NCBI GenBank assembly: GCA_036509255.1
Contig: DATCFY010000112.1
Span: forward strand, 1 to 40,526
DNA from: RYN-230 sp036509255
GTDB taxonomy: Bacteria > Actinomycetota > Actinomycetes > Streptosporangiales > Streptosporangiaceae
Direction: 5' to 3'
Length of the DNA: 40,526 bases
The notes beneath the pieces are model-generated. The model saw only the letters and a list, made by a program, of their open reading frames with translations, did no database searches and was not told where the DNA came from. The position numbers and the translations under genes are program-made. Positions 7,521-14,471 of this stretch are shown piece by piece (position 1 is the first letter of the stretch; each line of letters opens with the position of its first letter).

Positions 7521-8932
7521 CAGCCGACCGCCCCCTCCATCTGGAGCTCGATCAGCCGGTTCAGCTCGAGCGCATACTCCATCGGCAGCTCACGGGCGAT
7601 CGGCTCGATGAACCCGCGGACGATGGTCGCCGCCGCCTCATCCTCGGTCATCCCGCGGCTCATCAGGTAGAAGAGCTGATCCTCGGAGATCTTCGAGACG
7701 CTGGCCTCGTGGCCCATCTCGACGTCGTCCTCGCGGACGTCCACGTACGGGTAGGTGTCCGACCGGCTGATCGAGTCCACCAGCAGCGCGTCGCACTTCA
7801 CGGTGGACCTGGAGTGCCCGGCGCCCTCCTGGACCTTGACCAGGCCGCGGTAGGAGGTTCGGCCGCCGCCGCGGGCCACCGACTTGGACACGATGTTGGA
7901 CGAGGTGTGCGGGGCGCAGTGGACCATCTTGGCCCCCGCGTCCTGGTGCTGGCCCTCGCCGGCGAAGGCCACCGACAGGGTCTCGCCCCGGGCGTGCTCC
8001 CCCATCAGGTAGACGGCCGGGTACTTCATCGTGACCTTGGAGCCCAGGTTCCCGTCGATCCACTCCATGGTCGCCCCGGCGCTGCACACGGCGCGCTTGG
8101 TGACCAGGTTGTAGACGTTGGTGGACCAGTTCTGGATCGTGGTGTAGCGGCAGCGCGCCCCGGCCTTGACGACGATCTCGACCACGGCCGAGTGCAGCGA
8201 GTCGGACTTGTAGATCGGCGCGGTACAGCCCTCGACGTAGTGCACGTAGGCACCCTCGTCCACGATGATCAGCGTCCGCTCGAACTGGCCCATGTTCTCC
8301 GTGTTGATCCGGAAGTAGGCCTGCAGCGGGATATCCACGTGCACGTTCTTCGGCACGTAGATGAAGCTGCCGCCGGACCACACGGACGTGTTCAGCGCGG
8401 CAAACTTGTTGTCGCCCGGCGGGATGACCGTGGCGAAGTACTCCTGGAACAGCTCCGAGTGCTCGCGCAGCGCCGTGTCGGTGTCCTGGAAGATGACGCC
8501 CTTTTCCTCCAGGTCCTCACGGATCTTGTGGTAGACCACCTCGGACTCGTACTGGGCCGCCACCCCGCCGATCAGCCGCTGCTTCTCGGCCTCGGGGATG
8601 CCCAGCTTGTCGTAGGTGTTCTTGATGTCGGCGGGCAGGTCGTCCCAGGTCGCCGCCTGCTTCTCGGTGGACCGGACGAAGTACTTGATGTTCTCGAAGT
8701 CGATGCCGGACAGGTCGGCGCCCCAGTTCGGCATGGGCTTGCGATCGAACAGCTTCAAGCCCTTCAGCCGCAGATCGAGCATCCACTGCGGCTCGTTCTT
8801 CAGGCCCGAGATGTTGCGGACGACCTCTTCGGACAGGCCCCGGCGGGCGTCCGTGCCGGCCACGTCCGAGTCAGCCCAGCCGAACTTGTACCGGTCCAGG
8901 CCCTCGAGTTCGGGGTGAGCGGTTGTGGTCAT
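7520..8932 (-). CDS. sufB: SufB, Fe-S scaffold component
   Basis: A 470-residue SufB, the subunit on which the nascent cluster forms. Typical segments are WMLDLRLKGLKLFDRKPMP near residue 50, the beta-helix core, MGHEASVSKISEDQLFYLMS, and the C-terminal IARELPMEYALELNRLIELQ. It starts 28 nt after sufR with a GGAGG ribosome binding site 9 nt before the ATG. That site lies within a short perfect hairpin at 8934-8947, annotated separately. The long open frames on the opposite strand across sufB and sufD are GC-driven shadows. Confidence 0.97.
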   Translation of the reverse strand: MTTTAHPELEGLDRYKFGWADSDVAGTDARRGLSEEVVRNISGLKNEPQWMLDLRLKGLKLFDRKPMPNWGADLSGIDFENIKYFVRSTEKQAATWDDLPADIKNTYDKLGIPEAEKQRLIGGVAAQYESEVVYHKIREDLEEKGVIFQDTDTALREHSELFQEYFATVIPPGDNKFAALNTSVWSGGSFIYVPKNVHVDIPLQAYFRINTENMGQFERTLIIVDEGAYVHYVEGCTAPIYKSDSLHSAVVEIVVKAGARCRYTTIQNWSTNVYNLVTKRAVCSAGATMEWIDGNLGSKVTMKYPAVYLMGEHARGETLSVAFAGEGQHQDAGAKMVHCAPHTSSNIVSKSVARGGGRTSYRGLVKVQEGAGHSRSTVKCDALLVDSISRSDTYPYVDVREDDVEMGHEASVSKISEDQLFYLMSRGMTEDEAAATIVRGFIEPIARELPMEYALELNRLIELQMEGAVG

Positions 8933-8933
8933 A

Positions 8934-8947
8934 CGGAGATGCCTCCG
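8934..8947 (-). promoter_or_regulatory. short hairpin covering the sufB ribosome binding site
   Basis: On the transcript strand the sequence is CGGAG GCAT CTCCG, a perfect 5-bp stem with a 4-nt loop. Its left arm is part of the GGAGG Shine-Dalgarno of sufB. It could damp sufB translation unless ribosomes arriving from sufR open it. It is short enough to have arisen by chance. Confidence 0.35.
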
Positions 8948-8960
8948 ATTTGCGGTGCGG

Positions 8961-9872
8961 TTATGGAGTGGTGCGGGTGTTCAGGAGAGCTGGTGCGGTG
9001 ATGTGCGTGGTGCAGATCCCATCGCCGTGCGCGATGGTGGCCAGGCGCTGGACGGGGGTGCCCAGCAGCCGGGCGAAGGCTTCCGTCTCCGCCTCGCACA
9101 GCTGGGGGAACTCGGCGGCCACGTGCGCCACCGGGCAGTGGTGCTGGCAGAGCTGCTCTCCCCGCCCGGCCTCGCCACCGTCCCCGGGATCGCTGCCGGG
9201 GCGCGGCGCGGGATGGCTGCCGGGGCGCGGTGCACCGCTCGCTGAGGCGGCGTAGCCGTCCGCGGACAGTGCCTCGGCCAGGGCCGCAACCCGGTCGTGT
9301 GGTGCGGCGCCCTGGACCACCGGGCCGTACCGCCGTTCCAGGTCAGCGACCTGACGGCGGGCGAACTCGGCGACCGCGGCCGGCCCGGCCACCTCGGCGA
9401 GGAAGCGGAGCGCACTGGTGGCCAGGTCGTCGTAGGCATGCTCAAACGCGCTCCGGCCCACGTCAGTGATGGCGAACAGCTTGGCCGGGCGGCCCCGTCC
9501 CCGGCTGGCCGGGCGGCGGGCCGTGCGGGTCTCGATCATCCCGTCGGCGAGCAGGTTATCCAGGTGCCGACGGACCGCGGCAGGGGTCAGGTTCAGCCGG
9601 GTACTCAGGCCGGCCGCGGTAACCGGGCCGTTCTCCAGGATGAGCCGGGCAATTGTGGCCCGGGTACCGCGCTCGGAGCCGGAGTGGGCTGGCAGCGGCG
9701 CGAACTGGGCTGGCAGCGGCGCGAGCTGGGCGCGGGTGGCTGGCGAGCTGGGCTGGGAGGAGCTACTGGGCTGGGACGCGGCGTTGGGCTGAGAGGAGGT
9801 AGTGGGCTGGGAGGGGGCAGCCAGAAACCCGGCACCGCGGTGGGTGCCAGAGCCCGCACTGTCCAGTCCCAT
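8961..9872 (-). CDS. sufR: SufR, iron-sulfur-sensing repressor of the SUF operon
   Basis: A 303-residue DeoR/ArsR-like winged-helix regulator at the head of the operon. The helix-turn-helix is at about residues 68-120 (ATIARLILENG, LTPAAVRRHLDNLLADGMI). The cluster-binding cysteines are C242 and C246 (CQHHC), C259 (PQLCEAE) and probably C287 (DGICTTH). In known SufR proteins the [4Fe-4S] form represses the operon and loss of the cluster derepresses it. The first 65 residues are an unusual Ser-Gln-Pro and Ala-Pro-Leu low-complexity tail (SSQPNAASQP, LAPLPAQFAPLPA). ATG 9872 is chosen. An in-frame GTG at 9881, inside the candidate operator, is an alternative. The open frame goes further upstream but crosses the promoter. 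Confidence 0.93.
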   Translation of the reverse strand: MGLDSAGSGTHRGAGFLAAPSQPTTSSQPNAASQPSSSSQPSSPATRAQLAPLPAQFAPLPAHSGSERGTRATIARLILENGPVTAAGLSTRLNLTPAAVRRHLDNLLADGMIETRTARRPASRGRGRPAKLFAITDVGRSAFEHAYDDLATSALRFLAEVAGPAAVAEFARRQVADLERRYGPVVQGAAPHDRVAALAEALSADGYAASASGAPRPGSHPAPRPGSDPGDGGEAGRGEQLCQHHCPVAHVAAEFPQLCEAETEAFARLLGTPVQRLATIAHGDGICTTHITAPALLNTRTTP

Positions 9873-9878
9873 ACTTTT

Positions 9879-9893
9879 CACAACATCATTGTG
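9879..9893. promoter_or_regulatory. candidate SufR operator
   Basis: CACAA-N5-TTGTG, a perfect 5-bp dyad centred 14 nt upstream of the sufR ATG, overlaps the expected core promoter. Spacing and sequence resemble dyads described for actinobacterial SufR, as far as I recall. Its position suits autorepression of the whole operon. Confidence 0.5.
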
Positions 9894-9926
9894 CCGTAAA
9901 TGCTTCCGCGCCCGCAATTCAGCCCC

Positions 9927-9952
9927 CCTTGATGGGGCGGGCCCCATCAAGG
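9927..9952. promoter_or_regulatory. 26-bp perfect palindrome upstream of sufR
   Basis: Arms CCTTGATGGGGC and GCCCCATCAAGG are perfect complements separated by only GG. The two-base spacer favours a DNA operator over an RNA terminator. It lies 55 nt upstream of the sufR start and about 230 nt upstream of the divergent gene at 10186, so it could serve either. I do not recognise the binding protein. The remaining 9953-10185 stretch holds no gene that I can support. Confidence 0.45.
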
Positions 9953-10185
9953 AGCTCACGCCGCGGGCGGCCACGATCACGGCGCGGGCGACCGCGCAGT
10001 GCGCCGTCACGGCTACGCAGGCGCGGGGCGCCCGGGTTAGACACTGGTGGGGAACACGCCACGTGGGACAGATATTTCGGCGCCGGCAGCCGCCTGCTGA
10101 GTCCCTTTGGTGTTTCTCATTCGCACACGCCGGGTATTTGCTCAATCGCTAAGGGTTATCCCATTAGCGCACCGGGGGGACTTTC

Positions 10186-10731
10186 ATGCGCGCTGTCCTG
10201 CGGGCTGCCGCCAGGGCCGGCCTGACCATGGCCGCTCTCGCCGTCCCGGCCCTTGTCCTCTCGGGCTTTGTCCTCCCGGGCCAGGCGGCGCTGGCCAGTT
10301 CATCGCCGGTGGATATCACCCCGAATCCTTCCGCGCCGGGGACCTCCACCACATTCGCGGTCAACTGCAGTTCGCAGACGGCCGGCGGGAAGGCCACGTC
10401 CGCGATCCTGATCGGCACCACGCTGGGACTGAACGAGCACATCCCGATGCAGGCCAGCACCCACACCAACGAGTTCGTCGCCACGGTGGTCCTGCCGACG
10501 GACATCAAGCCGGGGACCTACCAGCCCGACATCGACTGCTCCAACGGCGTCACGGCCAGCGCCGCGCTCAAGGTGCAGGCGGTCCCCGGGGTCGCTCCCG
10601 CTACCGGCGACGGGACCACCGCGACCGCCACCGATGACCGGCTGACCACGGTCGGCCTGGCCCTGGTCGGCCTCGGGACCGCGTCCGGCGCCCTGTTCCT
10701 GACCCGGCGCCGGTTCCGCGCCCGCGGCTGA
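10186..10731 (+). CDS. secreted protein with C-terminal membrane anchor, probable sortase substrate
   Basis: A 181-residue exported protein of unknown function. Residues 1-37 form a signal peptide (arginines, hydrophobic core, ALA-SSS cleavage region). The extracellular part, about 40-135, is a small beta-rich domain with two cysteines, C61 and C118, that could form a disulfide. It ends with APATGDG (137-143), a Thr/Ala-rich linker, a hydrophobic helix (LTTVGLALVGLGTASGALFL) and the positively charged tail RRRFRARG. That order (motif, helix, positive tail) is a cell-wall sorting signal, though the motif is not LPxTG. A GGGGGGA stretch precedes the ATG. The sortase gene follows 25 nt downstream. 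Confidence 0.72.
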   Translation: MRAVLRAAARAGLTMAALAVPALVLSGFVLPGQAALASSSPVDITPNPSAPGTSTTFAVNCSSQTAGGKATSAILIGTTLGLNEHIPMQASTHTNEFVATVVLPTDIKPGTYQPDIDCSNGVTASAALKVQAVPGVAPATGDGTTATATDDRLTTVGLALVGLGTASGALFLTRRRFRARG

Positions 10732-10756
10732 CCGCAGGCCGGCCCGGCGAACCGCA

Positions 10757-11443
10757 GTGGGCATCCTGCGCAAGCTCTGTATCGCGCTGATCGTGGCGTC
10801 GATCGCCGGCGGCGTCGTCCTGGCCTTCGCCGGCAGCCATACGCTGCGCTGGTCACCGCCACCGTTCCCGCCGCGCTCAGAGGCGCTGCCCGCCGCACCT
10901 GACCCCCCGGACCAGGCCGCCCGGCACCGGGGCAGACCCTCAGTCGCGGACGGCCCGGGCTACCCGCCGCAGCCGATGGGGCGCTCGGTGCCGCTGTCCC
11001 TGGCTATCCCCCGCATCGGGGTCCGGGCCAAGATCATCCCGCTGGGCCTGCAGGCGGACGGCTCCCCCGGCGTGCCGCCCCTGACCACGCCGTTCGTGAC
11101 TAGCTGGTACGACCCCGGGCCCACCCCCGGGTCCCCCGGGGCGGCGGTGATCTACGGGCATGTCGATTCGGCGGCGGTCGGCCCGGCCGTCTTCTACGAC
11201 CTGGGCCGGCTGCGGACCGGCAATCTCGTGGACGTCACCCTCGCTGACCGCCGCACCGCGGTATTCCGGGTGTACGGCGCGGGCCTGTATCTCAAGACGG
11301 ACTTCCCATCGCTGGGCGTGTACGGGTACACCCGGTGGCCCACGCTGCGGCTGATCACCTGCGGCGGGGAGTTCGACCGCCGCACCGGCCATTACCTCGG
11401 CAACGTCGTGGTGTTCGCCGAGTACGTGGGCCAGCGCGGCTGA
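10757..11443 (+). CDS. class E/F-type sortase
   Basis: A 228-residue membrane-anchored transpeptidase. An N-terminal transmembrane segment (about 7-25) is followed by a proline-rich stalk and the sortase beta-barrel (about 78-225). The catalytic residues are H135 in VIYGHVDS and C202 in LRLITCGGEFD. The essential arginine is probably R208 or R209 (FDRRTGHYLGNVVVFA). The TCGG and GHYLGN forms are typical of the small actinobacterial sortases. It starts with GTG 25 nt after the secreted protein, which it may anchor to the wall. Its 3' end is convergent with the DUF1479 gene. Confidence 0.85.
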   Translation: MGILRKLCIALIVASIAGGVVLAFAGSHTLRWSPPPFPPRSEALPAAPDPPDQAARHRGRPSVADGPGYPPQPMGRSVPLSLAIPRIGVRAKIIPLGLQADGSPGVPPLTTPFVTSWYDPGPTPGSPGAAVIYGHVDSAAVGPAVFYDLGRLRTGNLVDVTLADRRTAVFRVYGAGLYLKTDFPSLGVYGYTRWPTLRLITCGGEFDRRTGHYLGNVVVFAEYVGQRG

Positions 11444-11472
11444 GGCTGGCTGCGGCTGAGGCTGGCTGCGGC
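11441..11472. repeat. two-copy 16-bp tandem repeat between convergent genes
   Basis: TGAGGCTGGCTGCGGC occurs twice in a row (11441-11456 and 11457-11472). It starts at the sortase stop codon and fills the 34-bp gap before the DUF1479 gene. No terminator hairpin is visible here. Confidence 0.7.
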
Positions 11473-11477
11473 TGGAA

Positions 11478-12776
11478 CTAGTCCAGGCCCAGCCCGCGCC
11501 TCCCGGTGGCGTTGAGGTCACCGGCCCCGAACCGGTTGGGCCAGGTCCGCTCGTAATGCTCGGCGGGAAAATCGCTGGGGCTGGATCCGGTGCGGAAGGC
11601 CTCCCGGACCTTGGCCGAGTACTGCTGATTCCGGGGGCACCAGGGGGCGGCGGGGATGTACATGACGTTGCCCCAGCCTCGCTGATTCTGGACGGGCGCG
11701 ACGCTGTGGATCATGTCGCAGTGCCACCAGACGGAGTCACCGGCCTGCACGTCGGGGAGGCCGGTGAGCGCCTGCATGAGGAGCGGGTGCCACGTCTCAG
11801 TGGCCGGGAACACCTGGTTGACCGTGACGCCGCACATGTCGTCGTCGGGCACGTCAGCCAGCAGCGGCCGCAGCATGAGGTAGGCCATGGCTTCGGGGAT
11901 CGGGACGGTGTGCAGGACGCCCTGGTCGTGGTCCATGTCGGACAGGGCGGTCCAGCCCTGGAAGGTGCGGAAGGCCGAGCACATAGTGGTGCCCGGGTAC
12001 TGCGGCCCGGTGGTCCGGTAGGCGGCGTCCCACGGGTCGTACTGCTCGACGGTGCCGTCGAAGAGATGCCGGAACGCTTTCTGGTACGCCTCGGTCATCC
12101 ACAGGTCAAGGGAGCCCGGGTCCAGATGGGCGCCGAGGCCGCTGGAGGACGCGCCTGGCGGCCGGCGCCGGATGCGGTCCGGGTAGAGCGAGTCCCGGCC
12201 CGGGTCGAACCACCGGACCCCCAGGGAGTCGTGCTTCCACTGGCCGTTGAGGAAGGCCTGCACCCGCGCCATCCGCGTGCTCTGGCGGGCCTGCATCTGC
12301 GCGGTGGACCAGTAGACCGGGTAAATCTCGGGCTTGGAACCAACGCTGCCGAAGAAATCGTCGGCGGGACCGCGGTAGTTGTCGAAGAACGCGTTGCTCT
12401 CGACGTAGTCGACGGTGTCACGGTCCCACGCCAGGGCCTGTTCGCGCTCGAAGTGCCCCCGGACGACGAGACAGCCACGGCGGCGCAGCTTAGCGAGGGT
12501 ACTCGCCGGCACCTGCCCGGCTTCGATGTCGGCGTAGTCGATGACGGGCCAGATGCTCTCGCCGTGCTGGCACGCCGCCGCAATCTCCGCTACACCGGCC
12601 TCGATCTGGCGCTCGACCACACCGAACACGTCGCGCACCGTCCGGCCCGAGGCTGCGATACGCGTGCGGAGGGCCGCCTTGATCTGCCGGATGGCGCCCG
12701 GCAGATCGGCCGGCGGAGATTCCCAGTGCGGAAGAGGGGGAAGCGGGGCGGTAGCCAGGGCCGGCTGGACAGACAC
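11478..12776 (-). CDS. DUF1479 protein, putative Fe(II)/2-oxoglutarate-type oxygenase
   Basis: A 432-residue protein of the DUF1479 family (E. coli YbiU type). It has an HxD pair H217-D219 in GLGAHLDPGSLDLW and a distal H357 in HCDMIHSVAPVQNQRGWGN, the layout of a facial-triad iron site, with R366 as a possible co-substrate contact. The substrate is unknown. A GTG at 12776 is chosen because AGAGGAG lies 6 nt upstream. It is divergent from the ROK regulator with an 85-bp shared control region, which suggests that a sugar or sugar-like ligand sensed by the regulator controls this oxygenase. Family membership is clear. The enzymatic activity is inferred. Confidence 0.85.
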   Translation of the reverse strand: MSVQPALATAPLPPLPHWESPPADLPGAIRQIKAALRTRIAASGRTVRDVFGVVERQIEAGVAEIAAACQHGESIWPVIDYADIEAGQVPASTLAKLRRRGCLVVRGHFEREQALAWDRDTVDYVESNAFFDNYRGPADDFFGSVGSKPEIYPVYWSTAQMQARQSTRMARVQAFLNGQWKHDSLGVRWFDPGRDSLYPDRIRRRPPGASSSGLGAHLDPGSLDLWMTEAYQKAFRHLFDGTVEQYDPWDAAYRTTGPQYPGTTMCSAFRTFQGWTALSDMDHDQGVLHTVPIPEAMAYLMLRPLLADVPDDDMCGVTVNQVFPATETWHPLLMQALTGLPDVQAGDSVWWHCDMIHSVAPVQNQRGWGNVMYIPAAPWCPRNQQYSAKVREAFRTGSSPSDFPAEHYERTWPNRFGAGDLNATGRRGLGLD

Positions 12777-12789
12777 GTCGACTCCTCTA

Positions 12790-12816
12790 GTAAGGACTCT
12801 TTATCTGAAAACTTAC
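12790..12816. promoter_or_regulatory. candidate operator between the DUF1479 gene and the ROK regulator
   Basis: An AT-rich interrupted dyad, GTAAG...CTTAC, with inner TTT/AAA steps sits in the 85-bp divergent promoter region. This is the only AT-rich patch nearby. It is a plausible site for the ROK regulator, but the arms are short. Confidence 0.3.
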
Positions 12817-12849
12817 GCTGCGGCGCGCTTTCTAGGCAAGCCTCCTGAC

Positions 12850-12855
12850 TAGAAT
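12850..12855 (+). promoter_or_regulatory. putative -10 element for a leaderless ROK regulator
   Basis: TAGAAT lies 6 nt before the GTG at 12862, with no ribosome binding site between. The nearby ATG at 12854 overlaps the hexamer and is out of frame, which supports the GTG start. Confidence 0.45.
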
Positions 12856-12861
12856 GGCGGC

Positions 12862-14016
12862 GTGCTGCCCGCCAAGCCCTCACTGGAGCTGCTCCGCTCG
12901 CTGAGCGATGAGCACGTGCTCCGGGAACTCATCCAGGCCCGCCAGCTGACCAGGGCCGATCTGGCCGCCCGGACGGGCCTGTCGAAGCCGACCGTGGGCG
13001 AAAGCGTGCGCCGGCTGGCGGAGGCGGGCCTGGTGGCCGACACCGGGGAACGGACCCCCGGGGGCCGTGGCCGGGGGCGCGTTGGCTCCTACTACGCCCT
13101 GGCCAAGGACGCGGGTACCGCCCTGGTGGTCAGCATCGCGCCGGACGGTGTCGTGGCTGAGACCGTGAACCCCTGGGGCGACACCGTGGCCCGAGCGGAG
13201 CGGATGATCAGCCGGCCGGCCCGGCCCGCGCAGGTAGCCGCGGCATTGCGGGCTGCGGCTATGCGCGCCCAGCAGGACGGCGGGGTCACCACACGGCTCG
13301 CGGTCGTGAGCGCCGCCGACCCGGTCGAGCGCGGCACCGGCCGGCTGATCCAGCTGCCGGACGCCCCGTTCCTGCTCGGCGAGCTAAGCCCGGTCGAGGT
13401 GCTGACTCCGCACGTCAACGGGCCGGTCGTCGTCGACAACGACGTGAACTGGGCCGCGCGGGCCGAACACGAGCACGGCAGGGCCGCCCAGCTGGACGAC
13501 TTCGCCTACGTTTTCCTGGGCGAAGGACTCGGCTGCGCCGTTGTCAGCGATGGGGAGGTCAGGCGGGGGCATGGCGGCCTCGCGGGAGAGATCGCGCACC
13601 TCCTCACCGCCGGGCCGCACGGGCAGGCCACCCGTCTCATCGAGGTGTTCGCCGACCTCGGCCTGCGCCAGGCGGGCTCGACCGCGATCGACGTCGACCG
13701 CCTCCTCAGGGCGGCCACCGGCCCTGGCCCGGAAGCGGAGGCCGCGCGGGAGGTCATGGCCGGGGCCATCAGCGGAGTTCTCGCTGCCCTGGTCGCGCTG
13801 GCCGACCCGGGGCTGGTCATCATCGGCGGCTCCTGGGGCCGCCACCACGTCATCATCGACGCCGTCTCCACCGCGTTCGCGCGCCTGCCCCGGCACGTTC
13901 CCGTCCGGGCCGCCGAGCTCACGGACCAGCCCTCGCTGGCCGGGGCGCGCAGCGACGCCCTCGGACGCCTGCACGCGGCCATCGTCGACGGCCCGCACAC
14001 CCTGCCGCAAACCTGA
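12862..14016 (+). CDS. ROK-family transcriptional regulator
   Basis: A 384-residue NagC/XylR-type regulator. The N-terminal winged helix spans about residues 10-70 (LTRADLAARTGLSKPTVGES, RRLAEAGLV). The ROK sugar-kinase-like fold follows, with VDNDVNWAARAEHEHG, VFLGEGLGCAVV and the RGHGGLAGEIAHLL motif. The usual CxCGxxGCxE zinc motif after GEIAH is missing; only LTAGPHGQAT is seen there. Zinc binding is therefore lost, as in some actinobacterial members. It likely controls the divergent DUF1479 gene in response to a sugar ligand. The GTG start is supported by the adjacent -10 element. Confidence 0.9.
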   Translation: MLPAKPSLELLRSLSDEHVLRELIQARQLTRADLAARTGLSKPTVGESVRRLAEAGLVADTGERTPGGRGRGRVGSYYALAKDAGTALVVSIAPDGVVAETVNPWGDTVARAERMISRPARPAQVAAALRAAAMRAQQDGGVTTRLAVVSAADPVERGTGRLIQLPDAPFLLGELSPVEVLTPHVNGPVVVDNDVNWAARAEHEHGRAAQLDDFAYVFLGEGLGCAVVSDGEVRRGHGGLAGEIAHLLTAGPHGQATRLIEVFADLGLRQAGSTAIDVDRLLRAATGPGPEAEAAREVMAGAISGVLAALVALADPGLVIIGGSWGRHHVIIDAVSTAFARLPRHVPVRAAELTDQPSLAGARSDALGRLHAAIVDGPHTLPQT

Positions 14017-14036
14017 ACGTCACGCGGGGAGGCCGA

Positions 14037-14060
14037 GGAGCAGCGCGGCGGTGCCGTCCA
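14037..14060. repeat. 24-bp direct repeat, left copy
   Basis: This segment matches 14485-14508 at 23 of 24 positions (shared core GCGGCGGTGCCGTCCA). The right copy encodes the C-terminus of the GntR regulator. Read on the minus strand this copy also encodes a similar end, RLDGTAALL followed soon by a stop at about 14024. It looks like the leftover 3' tip of a duplicated GntR-type gene. Confidence 0.6.
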
Positions 14061-14092
14061 GACGCTCGGGCATGGGCCGGTGGGTGCGCCGC

Positions 14093-14145
14093 GTCAGCCG
14101 TCTGAGGGTCAGCCGTCTGAGGGTCAGCCGCCCGCGGGTCAGCGG
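14093..14145. repeat. 15-bp tandem repeat, about 3.5 copies
   Basis: GTCAGCCGTCTGAGG occurs at 14093 and 14108, a diverged third copy GTCAGCCGCCCGCGG at 14123, and a partial fourth GTCAGCGG at 14138. It is noncoding and lies at the 3' edge of the AfsR-type remnant. Confidence 0.75.
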
Positions 14146-14471
14146 TGCTGCCCAGCGGAAGCCAGCCTGCCCTGCGCTGGGCCTCCATCCGCCAAGAAGC
14201 AGCCAAGCAGCCGGGTCTGCGCGGCTCTCCGGCAGTCCTCGCTATCCAGCGCCTGGCACTGCCCGGCGGCATAGGCGCGGAGCAGCTCATGGAATGCGTA
14301 GCGACCCGGGACTGGCTCGGCGAGCAGGTAACTGCGGGCCAGCTCACGGAGCAGCTCACGAGCCTGGTCAAGCGGTGCGGCAGCGAGGCTCGCGGCCGCA
14401 TGAACAGTGATGCCGGTCGCGGGATGCAGGCTCAGCAGCCGGAACATCCGCGCCGCCGGGCGGCTCATCAT
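14139..14471 (-). pseudogene. remnant of an AfsR/SARP-type NB-ARC regulator
   Basis: A 110-codon open frame whose first 85 residues match the region following the NB-ARC domain in AfsR/DnrI-type regulators: RMFRLLSLHPATGITVHAAA, then ELLRELARSYLLAEPVPGRY and AFHELLRAYAAGQCQA. The DNA-binding, transcriptional-activation and nucleotide-binding parts that should come first are absent. Their place is taken by the GntR gene, whose stop overlaps the ATG here (ATGATG). Resemblance fades after TRLLGCFL. I read it as the broken internal piece of a large regulator, although it could still be translated by coupling to the GntR gene. The gap from 14017 to 14138 holds only the repeats noted. Confidence 0.65.
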
